A stretch of 20,238 bases of DNA, taken from the NCBI GenBank assembly GCA_044450785.1, contig JBIOJM010000170.1, positions 1 to 20,238 on the forward strand. Reading direction: 5' to 3'. The notes under the pieces were generated by a model, which was not told the DNA's origin, searched no databases, and worked only from the letters and a program-made list of their open reading frames with translations. This DNA is from JBIOJM01 sp044450785 (GTDB lineage Bacteria > Planctomycetota > Planctomycetia > Isosphaerales > Isosphaeraceae). Shown piece by piece: positions 13,760 through 20,238 of this stretch. Numbering within the stretch: the stretch's first letter is position 1; each line of letters begins with the position of its first letter. The translations under genes and the position numbers were made by a program.

Positions 13760-14872
13760 ATGGCGCGGCGCGATCGCTCAAGAGCGGAGCCGGAGCCGAT
13801 CGAGGTCCTGGTCGTCGACGATAGTGCCCTCGTCAGGCAGCGGCTCAAATCCATCATCGAGTCCGACCCCGGGTTCCGGGTCGTGCTGGCCGCTGACCCG
13901 TACGAGGCGGTCGCGATGCTCAAGAAGTCCGTCCCCGGCGTGATCGTGCTCGACGTCGAAATGCCGCGAATGGACGGCCTGACCTTCCTGCGCAAGCTGA
14001 TGCGCCAGCATCCCCTGCCGGTTGTGCTCTGCACGGCCCAGGCGGAGCGGGCGGTCACCGCGCTCGAGATGGGGGCGATCGAGGTCATTGCCAAGCCCGA
14101 CTGGAACGACGCGAACCGATTGTCGGACTGGTCGCAGGGCCTCCTGGAAAGCATTCGAAGCGCCGCGCGGGCCGGTCACCTGTCGTTTCACGACGATCGT
14201 CCCCCCGCGACCGACCCGCGTCATACGGCCGACGTGATCTTGCCCAAGCATGCCTATGCGCCCCGCACCGGCACCAGCGAACGGATCATCGTGGTGGGCG
14301 TGAGCACCGGCGGCGTTCAAGCCCTCCAGCAACTGCTCGCCGGGTTCCCCGCGACCGCGCCCGGGCTCGTGATCGTTCAGCACATGCCGCCCAGCTTCAC
14401 GACGGCGTTCGCGCACCGCCTGCACAGCGATCCGAGGATCCAGATGGAGGTGGTCGAGGCAGGGCATCACGAGCCGATCCGGGCCGGCCGGGCGTTGGTC
14501 ATCCCGGGGGATCTGCACGGCATCATCCGCCGGTCGGGCACCGGCTATCGCGTCGAGCTGGTTGAGGGCCCGCCCGTCTGCCGCCATCGCCCCAGCGTCG
14601 AGGTCCTCTTTCGCTCGGCCGCCCAGGCGGCCGGCCCGTTCGCGGCCGGCGTCATCATGACCGGCATGGGCGACGACGGCGCCGGCGGCCTGCTCGAGAT
14701 GCGCGAGGCCGGGGCGCTGACCATCGCGCAGAACGAGGCCACTTGCATCGTTTTCGGCATGCCGCGCGAGGCCATCCGCCGCGGTGCGGCCAAGCTGGTC
14801 ACTCCCCTGGACGCGATCGCCCCGACCCTCTTGGCCTGGCTCGCCAGCTCCGACTCGGGAACGTGGCACTAG
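13760..14872 (+). CDS. cheB: chemoreceptor methylesterase/deamidase CheB
   Basis: A 370-residue CheB that removes receptor methyl groups and is activated by CheA. Residues 14-130 are a receiver with D20-D21, phospho-acceptor D65 in IVLDVEMP, T92 and K112-P. A linker of about 45 residues leads to the esterase domain with the catalytic triad S182 (GVSTGG), H208 (QHMP) and D306 (MTGMGDDG). Length and order match the family (usually 340-370). AAGGAGG at 13742-13748, inside the end of cheR, is a perfect ribosome-binding site, and the gene starts six bases after the cheR stop. It is the last gene of the cluster; a GC-rich hairpin follows 90 bases later. No cheD, cheC, cheX or cheZ is seen nearby. 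Confidence 0.95.
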   Translation: MARRDRSRAEPEPIEVLVVDDSALVRQRLKSIIESDPGFRVVLAADPYEAVAMLKKSVPGVIVLDVEMPRMDGLTFLRKLMRQHPLPVVLCTAQAERAVTALEMGAIEVIAKPDWNDANRLSDWSQGLLESIRSAARAGHLSFHDDRPPATDPRHTADVILPKHAYAPRTGTSERIIVVGVSTGGVQALQQLLAGFPATAPGLVIVQHMPPSFTTAFAHRLHSDPRIQMEVVEAGHHEPIRAGRALVIPGDLHGIIRRSGTGYRVELVEGPPVCRHRPSVEVLFRSAAQAAGPFAAGVIMTGMGDDGAGGLLEMREAGALTIAQNEATCIVFGMPREAIRRGAAKLVTPLDAIAPTLLAWLASSDSGTWH

Positions 14873-14965
14873 CCGCCACCGAAAAAACGGGATCACGCGC
14901 CCGATGGATCGAGCGCGGATCGCCTGGCACCACCTGCTCATCCGGCCGCTTCTTACTTGCAACGG

Positions 14966-14987
14966 CCGGCCGGCAATGACCGGCCGG
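14966..14987. terminator. GC hairpin between convergent genes
   Basis: CCGGCCGG at 14966-14973 and again at 14980-14987 is self-complementary and forms an 8-bp stem with a CAATGA loop. On the plus strand the T-rich AAATTCCTTCTT follows, so it could end the che operon. It lies just beyond the end of the leftward DUF1559 gene and could serve both directions. Confidence 0.5.
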
Positions 14988-15001
14988 AAATTCCTTCTTC
15001 C

Positions 15002-16096
15002 TCAGTACTGATCAGCGCTGATCACCTCGCCGCCCTTGATCGAGCCGAGCGCGACCCAGGTCGCGGGGTTGATCGAGCTTTTCATGAAATGGACCGAGCC
15101 GTCACCGAAGAGGGTGTTGACTCCGGCGGGATGCCGGCTGCGCGAAGCCACGTACTCGGCCCCTTCTGTTCCTTGGTCGTAACACGCCAACATCTGGACG
15201 GGCTGGTTGTCGCAAAGTGAGCCGGGATTCGGAGGGCTGGATCCCGGCCGCGAGGGCCCGAACGACGGCACGTTGTCGAAGTTGATGCCCGTCCCCAAAA
15301 GGTCCAAGAGCCCGTTGGGGGTGAATCGCGTCATGTAGGAGCCCGCGCCGGGATTGTCGACCCAGACAGTCCCCCGGATGTCGTCGGCCGCCCCCTGCAA
15401 GATCTCCGACACGAATTGCGTATTGCTCAATCCGTCCGTGACAGCGGCGAACGTGACCGTCTGGGGACCCGACCCGGTTGTGTTCACGCCGAACGGAGAC
15501 GCGCGATACAGGGTGGGGAATTTTCCGAAGGGGATCTGGCCGTAATCCGTATTGCCCCAATTGATGCCGTAATTTCCCTTGGTCGGCTGCCAAGGGAAGT
15601 TGGGGATCGCGCCTCCGGTCGCCGCCGACAAGGCCGCAAAGGTGAAGTTCACCTGATTATCGCTCGGGCACTGGAAGGAGGCGATCTTGGTCGTATGGAC
15701 CGTGCTGTTGACGACGAAGCCCAACGGGAAGCCCGTGACCAGGAACGTCCCTTCAATGCCGACCGAGGCATTGAAGGCATTGTAAAGCGGACCCTGCTCG
15801 ATATACGGCAGCATCAGGACGAACCAGGGCGTGTTCTGGCAGCTTCCGCCGAAGGCTGGACTCTTGCAGGGGTAAACACCGACACCGAAGACCGAACCGA
15901 TAGGTATGGTGTTGTTGGACGACTCATAATTGGCAATAGCCAGCCCCAACTGCTTCAGGTTGTTGACACACTGCGTGCGCCGCGCCGCTTCGCGCGCCGC
16001 TTGCACCGCAGGCAAGAGCAAGGCGATCAGCACGGCGATGATCGCGATCACCACCAGCAGCTCGATCAACGTAAAACCACGACGCCGTTGTGACAT
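15002..16096 (-). CDS. DUF1559 protein with prepilin-type N-terminus
   Basis: A 364-residue member of the DUF1559 family (SBP_bac_10-like), which is strongly expanded in planctomycetes. It begins with a type IV pilin-like segment: RRRGFTLIELLVVIAIIAVL followed by IALLLPAVQAAREAARRTQC. The G-F-T-L-x-E site for prepilin peptidase and a single N-terminal membrane helix are present. The mature part contains NNLKQLGLAIANYES, WFVLMLPYIEQGPLYNAF and FQCPSDN. The C-terminus has HPAGVNTLFGDGSVHFM, the H-X9-DG motif of the family. ATG 16096 was chosen as it directly precedes the prepilin signal, with a G-rich stretch (GGGGGGGATGG) upstream; the 58 in-frame residues before it are not credible. The protein is probably exported and envelope-anchored; its function is not established. 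Confidence 0.95.
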   Translation of the reverse strand: MSQRRRGFTLIELLVVIAIIAVLIALLLPAVQAAREAARRTQCVNNLKQLGLAIANYESSNNTIPIGSVFGVGVYPCKSPAFGGSCQNTPWFVLMLPYIEQGPLYNAFNASVGIEGTFLVTGFPLGFVVNSTVHTTKIASFQCPSDNQVNFTFAALSAATGGAIPNFPWQPTKGNYGINWGNTDYGQIPFGKFPTLYRASPFGVNTTGSGPQTVTFAAVTDGLSNTQFVSEILQGAADDIRGTVWVDNPGAGSYMTRFTPNGLLDLLGTGINFDNVPSFGPSRPGSSPPNPGSLCDNQPVQMLACYDQGTEGAEYVASRSRHPAGVNTLFGDGSVHFMKSSINPATWVALGSIKGGEVISADQY

Positions 16097-16280
16097 GGCT
16101 TCACCATCCCCCCCGAAATCATTGTGTAGGATCGTCGTTGAAGTAGAACGGGCCCGCACTCGCCCGCGGATGAGACAGGTAGCAACGATCAGCCGCTCTC
16201 CGCTCGCGGCTACCGATGCTTCACTCACACTAACATGCCTGACATTGCTTGGCGAGAGCCCAGTTTCCAAATTTAAGATT

Positions 16281-19238
16281 TTAAAAGTTCGTCCAGGAAG
16301 GAAGTTGCTCCGCGAGGATTTGAATGGGGTGCAGCGCCTCGATCCCGGCCAGGCCGTGGACCTGGCTGCGGCAGGAAAAGCCGGGCGCGACCAGTCGGGC
16401 CGACGGGTCGGCCTGGGCTCTCGGGATCAGCACGCGGTTGGCCAGCGCCACACTCACCTCGTAATGGCCGTATTCGTAGCCGAACGAGCCGGCCATGCCG
16501 CAGCAGCCCGAATCGAGCTCCGTGAGCTCGAGATCAGGCACGCGGCGTAAGGCAGCGAGCGTTCCCGACGTGCCGAGGACCGCCTTCTGCTGGCAGTGGC
16601 CGTGCAAGAGCACGCGACCGGGCCGGGGTGAGAGTGGCAGCTCGGGTACCCGAGTGGAATCGCCGACGAACGCGTCGATCAGGAACGCCGCCGCCGCAAC
16701 CTGGTCCGCGGCGGGCCCCAGTCGGAAGTTCCGATACTCGTCGACCAAAGTCACCAGGCAGCTCGGCTCGCAGCCCACGATCGGGGTTCCCGCTCTGGCG
16801 AACGGCAACAGCTTCTGAACGTTCGCCCGGGCCAGCTCCCGCGCCAGCGGGAGGAGTCCCTTGGAGATCGCCGGCCGGCCGCAGCATGCCAGTCCCGCCA
16901 GCTCGACGCGATAGCCCGAGGCTTCCAGCACTCGCACGGCCGCGCGGCCGACCTCGGGATCGTTGTACGTCGTGAAGCAGTCGTCGAGCAGAACGACGGT
17001 CCCCCGGGCGCCGGCACCGGGCAGAGCGCGGTGGCGGCGAAACCACCTGCGAAGGTGGTCGCGCGCGAAGGTGGGCAGCGTCCGCCGCCGATCGATCCCG
17101 GCAACCTTCTCCAGCAGCCACTTGAACGCCGGGCTGCGGACCGCCCAGTTGGCCAGGGGTGCCGTCGCGGCGGCGATCGGGTTCAGGCGAAAGATCTGGC
17201 CCAGGAGGAGATGGGAGAGCGGGCGCGGCCGGTTCTGGTAATGCTGGTGGAGCACCTCGGCCTTCAGCTTGGCCATGTCGACTTTGGAGGGGCACTCGGT
17301 CTTGCAGGCCTTGCATTGGAGACAGAGGTCGAGGGCCTCGTGGAGAATCTCGCTGTCCAGGCCGTCGTTCTGGGACGGCAGCTCGCCGGTCATCGCCAGG
17401 CGAAGCAGGTTGGCGCGCCCCCTGGTCGTGTGGATCTCGTCGCGCGTGACCATGTAGCTGGGGCACATCGTGCCGCTGTTGGTCTTGCGGCAGGCGCCGA
17501 CGCCCGAGCACATCTCGATCGCCCGGGCGAACCCCCCCTGCCCCGAGAAGTCCAGCAGCGTGGAAGCGGGCTCGTGAGGGTGGTACTCCGGCCCGATCCG
17601 GAGGTTCTCGCCCGGGTCGGAGTCTCCAATCACCTTGCCGGGATTGAGCCGGTTCTCCGGATCGAAGCCGCGTTTGATCGTCTGGAAGGCGGCGTAGACC
17701 TCGGATCCGAAGAGCTTGCGGTTCCAGAGGCTGCGGGCGAGCCCGTCGCCGTGCTCGCCGCTCATCGCGCCGCCGAACTCGACCACCAGGTCCGAGACTT
17801 CGCCGGCGATCGACCGCAGTGTTTCCACTCCTTCCCCGGTCTTGACGTTGATGACCGGCCGGATGTGCAGGCAGCCGACGTCGGCGTGCCCGTAGCAGGC
17901 TGCCCTGACGCCGTGCCGCTCGACGATCCCGCGGAAGCGGTCGTAGAACTCCGGGAGCCGGCCAGGATCGACGGCGGTGTCCTCCACGAAGGCAATCGGC
18001 TTGGCATCGCCGACCATGCCCATCAGGAGTGAGAACCCGGCCTTGCGGATCTTCCAGAAGTCGTCATTGCCGGCATCGGTCAGCCGCGTCCGCACTCCCA
18101 GGACGTCCGTCCGGCCCTCGAATCTCCGGGCAAGGTCAAGAGTGCGGGCGGCCAGCTCATCCTGAGAGCCGGCGTAAAACTGGGCTGCCAGGACGGCCGC
18201 CGGTCTCCCCTCGGTGAAGTTCAGATGCTTTGCATACGCCGGGTTCTCCGCCGCCAGGTCGAGGATCATCCGGTCGAGCATCTCGACGGCGACCGGTCCG
18301 GTCTCGACGATCTCGGCCAGACGATCGAGCGCCGCCCGGATCGTCGCGAACGAGAGGACGACCAGCCCCTGGGCCACGGGGAGCGGGACCAGCTTGAGCA
18401 GGGCGGCGGTGGCGACCGCCAGCGTCCCCTCCGAGCCGACGATCAACCTGGCCAGGTTGAACTGCCACGGCTCCTCGAGCCAGCCCACGGGCCGGACCGG
18501 CAGTCCGGGCACGAACTCGTCGAGGTTGTAGCCGCTCACCCGCCGCAAGATGTGGGGGAACCGGTCGCGGATCGCCTGCCGATGCGCTGCCACCGTGTCG
18601 CGCACCACACGATGAATCTCGCCGATTGCATCGCCGCGCGCGCAGATCGCGTCGAGCTGCCCCTCCGGAACGGGCCCGAGCGTGGCCGCCGTTCCGTCGG
18701 CCAGGACCGCCTCGACCGCGCGCACGTGATCGACCGTCTTGCCGTAGCGGAGCGAGCGAGCGCCGGCGGAGTTGTTGCCGATCATCCCGCCGATCGTCGC
18801 CCGATCGCTGGTCGAGACATCCGGCCCGAACATCAGCCCCAGCGGTTTCAAGTGCGCATTGAGCTGGTCGAGCACAACGCCCGCCTCGACCCGTACCGTC
18901 ATCGCTTCGCGGTCGACGATTCCGATCCGGTTCAGATATTTGGAAAAGTCGATGATGATCGCCGGGCCGACGGTCTGGCCCGACAGGCTGGTGGCCGCCC
19001 CGCGCGGCAGGATCGGGACCTGCTCCTCGGCCGTGATCGACACGACCGCGATCACGTCTAGAGAGGTTTTCGGCACGACCACCCCGAGCGGCTCGATCTG
19101 ATAGAGGCTGGCGTCGGTCGCGTACAATCCCCGCATCCCCTGGTCGAAATGGACCTCGGCCCGGGATTCGCGGCTCAAGCGGTCGGACAGCCGGTTCAGG
19201 GCGGAAGACGTGATCGCGGTCGTCGTCGGCATCGGCAT
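16281..19238 (-). CDS. FAD- and iron-sulfur-dependent 2-hydroxyacid dehydrogenase (GlcD/YdiJ-like)
   Basis: A protein of about 985 residues fusing three parts. The N-terminal FAD_binding_4 domain has PRGAATSLSGQTVGPAIIID and DRATIGGMIGNNSAGARSLR. The FAD-oxidase C domain includes CYGHADVGCLHIRP and MSGEHGDGLAR. The C-terminal GlpC-like part has two cysteine clusters for 4Fe-4S centres (CSGVGACRKTNSGTMCPS and CLQCKACKTECPS) and two CCG-type domains (CCGRPAISKG and DSGCCGMAGSFGYE). Size and order match E. coli YdiJ (D-2-hydroxyglutarate dehydrogenase) and similar D-lactate/glycolate dehydrogenases, which pass electrons to the membrane. The substrate is not decidable. ATG 19238 (or 19232) was chosen over 19343 because conserved sequence begins only around ALNRLSDRL. 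No clear ribosome-binding site was seen. Confidence 0.93.
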   Translation of the reverse strand: MPMPTTTAITSSALNRLSDRLSRESRAEVHFDQGMRGLYATDASLYQIEPLGVVVPKTSLDVIAVVSITAEEQVPILPRGAATSLSGQTVGPAIIIDFSKYLNRIGIVDREAMTVRVEAGVVLDQLNAHLKPLGLMFGPDVSTSDRATIGGMIGNNSAGARSLRYGKTVDHVRAVEAVLADGTAATLGPVPEGQLDAICARGDAIGEIHRVVRDTVAAHRQAIRDRFPHILRRVSGYNLDEFVPGLPVRPVGWLEEPWQFNLARLIVGSEGTLAVATAALLKLVPLPVAQGLVVLSFATIRAALDRLAEIVETGPVAVEMLDRMILDLAAENPAYAKHLNFTEGRPAAVLAAQFYAGSQDELAARTLDLARRFEGRTDVLGVRTRLTDAGNDDFWKIRKAGFSLLMGMVGDAKPIAFVEDTAVDPGRLPEFYDRFRGIVERHGVRAACYGHADVGCLHIRPVINVKTGEGVETLRSIAGEVSDLVVEFGGAMSGEHGDGLARSLWNRKLFGSEVYAAFQTIKRGFDPENRLNPGKVIGDSDPGENLRIGPEYHPHEPASTLLDFSGQGGFARAIEMCSGVGACRKTNSGTMCPSYMVTRDEIHTTRGRANLLRLAMTGELPSQNDGLDSEILHEALDLCLQCKACKTECPSKVDMAKLKAEVLHQHYQNRPRPLSHLLLGQIFRLNPIAAATAPLANWAVRSPAFKWLLEKVAGIDRRRTLPTFARDHLRRWFRRHRALPGAGARGTVVLLDDCFTTYNDPEVGRAAVRVLEASGYRVELAGLACCGRPAISKGLLPLARELARANVQKLLPFARAGTPIVGCEPSCLVTLVDEYRNFRLGPAADQVAAAAFLIDAFVGDSTRVPELPLSPRPGRVLLHGHCQQKAVLGTSGTLAALRRVPDLELTELDSGCCGMAGSFGYEYGHYEVSVALANRVLIPRAQADPSARLVAPGFSCRSQVHGLAGIEALHPIQILAEQLPSWTNF

Positions 19239-19610
19239 CGTTGGAGGCTCGTGTTTCAGGGCTGGAGGTCCAGAGGTCGATCGCGGCCCGCGATCGCGAC
19301 TCGATCGCACAGCCTCGGTATGGCTTCGTGAGAGCAAACCCAACCGATTGTATCACGCGGGGGGCGCGTGCCGAGTGGGAGGGCGGCTCGCGGCGAGAAC
19401 GGCTACCCGCCGAATGACTCGCCATCGCTCCCAGCCGATCGATGCCACCTCGTCCCGAGAGCCGCGACGGCACGACAAAATCGGCCTGTTGGCTGATTTT
19501 TTCGAATCACCAGTAATAATCCCAAGGATTTGTCGAAATACGATGAAGGCGCGGAGTATTTTCGAGGATTCCGGCGGCCTGCCGATCAGACCGTGACGAG
19601 GAGATCTCAC
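19239..19610. other. divergent intergenic spacer with orphan hairpin
   Basis: About 370 bases between the leftward dehydrogenase and the rightward membrane protein. A possible leftward -10 box (TACAAT, minus strand 19352-19347) has no convincing -35. For the rightward gene an AT-rich TAATAAT at 19514-19520 could be a -10 box, but the best upstream match is about 20 bases away. The only strong structure is the hairpin listed separately at 19477-19502. No protein is recognised. Confidence 0.5.
19477..19502 (+). terminator. intrinsic terminator-like hairpin without an upstream gene
   Basis: AAAATCGGCC (19477-19486) pairs with GGCTGATTTT (19491-19500) at 9 of 10 positions around a TGTT loop, and the second arm runs into TTTTTT. 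This is the form of a rho-independent terminator for a plus-strand transcript, and the A-run on the left makes it nearly usable in the other direction too. No plus-strand gene lies upstream before 14872, so it would end a small RNA or act as an attenuator ahead of the 19611 gene. Confidence 0.55.
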
Positions 19611-19985
19611 ATGGCTTTGTACTATCAGACGGAGTATCGCCTTGGCCGGCGTGGGCGAGTGAGCCGCTCATACACCGGGGTGCGGGCCTTCGTGGCGATT
19701 GTCACCGACCTGACCTTCGGGCTCTTCTTCGAGTTGCTGTCGGGCCTGATCATGCTCGCTCTGCGACTCGTCGCCCTGGCTCTTCAGCTCGTCGTGCAAG
19801 TACTCAGGGTACACTGGAAAATCATGGTCGTTGCCATGTCCATGGTTGTCTACATTCTGACCACTCCTTTCGCGCTGCTGCACCAGGTGGTCGCGCGCGT
19901 CGGATGGGATGGCAGACACCCGGAAGAACATGCTCGGGCTGGTCCCATCCCGAAGCCGGACTGGGGGTTGGGCCAGGAGATCTGA
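19611..19985 (+). CDS. small membrane protein, unknown function
   Basis: I do not recognise this 124-residue protein. It has a basic, tyrosine-containing N-terminus (YYQTEYRLGRRGRVSRSYTG), then a hydrophobic stretch from about residue 25 to 90 that can hold two or three membrane helices (AFVAIVTDLTFGLFFELLSG and MVVAMSMVVYILTTPFALLH), and a polar C-terminal tail rich in Pro, Gly and charged residues. Positive residues before the first helix predict a cytoplasmic N-terminus. GAGGAG seven bases upstream fixes the ATG at 19611. The spacer of 65 bases to the next gene and the same strand suggest co-transcription. Function cannot be assigned. Confidence 0.78.
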   Translation: MALYYQTEYRLGRRGRVSRSYTGVRAFVAIVTDLTFGLFFELLSGLIMLALRLVALALQLVVQVLRVHWKIMVVAMSMVVYILTTPFALLHQVVARVGWDGRHPEEHARAGPIPKPDWGLGQEI

Positions 19986-20050
19986 GGAATCAGCGATATC
20001 GCCCGGAACCGGACATCATCGGGCATCCGGTCCATACGAGGGACGGAATC

Positions 20051-20238
20051 ATGGGCGTGGCATGGCGGGCATTCCTGGCCGGTGTCATCACGATCGGAGC
20101 GAGCCTGGCCATGGGGAGCACGTCGGCAACGGCTCAGGAGCCGGGCCTCGGCGGCATCCTGGGGGGATACGGGGCCATGGCGGGCGCGTCGGGATCGTCC
20201 ATGGGCGGGGGCTTTAACATCGTCGAGGCGTCCGGCAT
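20051..20238 (+). CDS. secreted glycine-rich protein, N-terminal part (cut by window end)
   Basis: An open frame of 62 codons runs off the right edge. The first 28 residues are a Sec-type signal peptide: AWRAFLAGVITIGASLAMGS with cleavage likely after ATA in TSATAQEPG. The mature start is rich in Gly, Ala and Ser (GLGGILGGYGAMAGASGSS), suggesting a flexible or structural exported protein. GAGGGACGG lies 5-10 bases before the ATG. A longer open frame in another phase (to 20217) has no such features and overlaps the preceding gene. The rest of the protein is needed to identify it. Confidence 0.7.
   Translation, partial: MGVAWRAFLAGVITIGASLAMGSTSATAQEPGLGGILGGYGAMAGASGSSMGGGFNIVEASG

Noticed and set aside
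13778..14962. Minus-strand 394-residue open frame opposite cheB
   Set aside because: CheB has its full set of catalytic residues on the plus strand; the opposite frame has none.
20008..20031. Small inverted repeat before the last gene (ACCGGA and TCCGGT)
   Set aside because: Only a 6-bp stem with a 12-base loop and competing pairings; too weak to call a regulatory structure.

Overview
The window reads as a high-GC planctomycete chromosome, probably from the Isosphaeraceae side of the phylum. The main evidence is a DUF1559 protein with a prepilin-type N-terminus and a C-terminal H-X9-DG motif, a family hugely expanded in planctomycetes. A Tat-signal TIM-barrel protein, unknown proteins and long intergenic spacers fit. 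The phylum call is strong; the family call is inference.

Layout. 1-393 is a gene-free, AT-rich left edge. 394-2709 holds a divergent pair: a mannonate dehydratase-like protein (minus) and an unrecognised 356-residue protein (plus). 2710-3936 is a scar in which an iron-dependent alcohol dehydrogenase that has lost both ends meets, tail to tail, an internal piece of a DUF899 gene. 3937-4793 is an intact two-gene operon, an ArsR-type repressor and an SRPBCC protein, behind a near-consensus and apparently leaderless promoter. 4822-6011 is a second scar made of scraps: a type I restriction HsdR fragment, three tandem 91-bp palindromic repeats, a coiled-coil fragment and a P-loop ATPase fragment whose Walker A lysine is lost.

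6012-14872 is the heart of the window: eight co-directional genes forming one chemosensory system. They are receiver-PP2C phosphatase, STAS protein, CheY, CheA, transmembrane chemoreceptor, CheW, CheR and CheB. The receptor would sense a stimulus and signal through CheW to CheA. CheA would phosphorylate up to three receivers (CheY, CheB and the PP2C protein), and CheR/CheB would adapt the receptor. The PP2C and STAS genes suggest an output by protein partner-switching rather than, or besides, a flagellar motor. The receptor ends in a candidate CheR-docking pentapeptide on a long Pro/Ala-rich tether, and the CheR has a matching long beta-subdomain loop.

15002-19238 holds two minus-strand genes: the DUF1559 protein and a large FAD/iron-sulfur 2-hydroxyacid dehydrogenase of the GlcD/YdiJ type. 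19611-20238 holds a small membrane protein and the start of a secreted glycine-rich protein cut off by the window edge.

All family calls come from reading motifs by eye; no searches were run. The least described elements are the chemosensory/partner-switch combination, the receptor tail, and the two scrap zones with their palindromic repeats.
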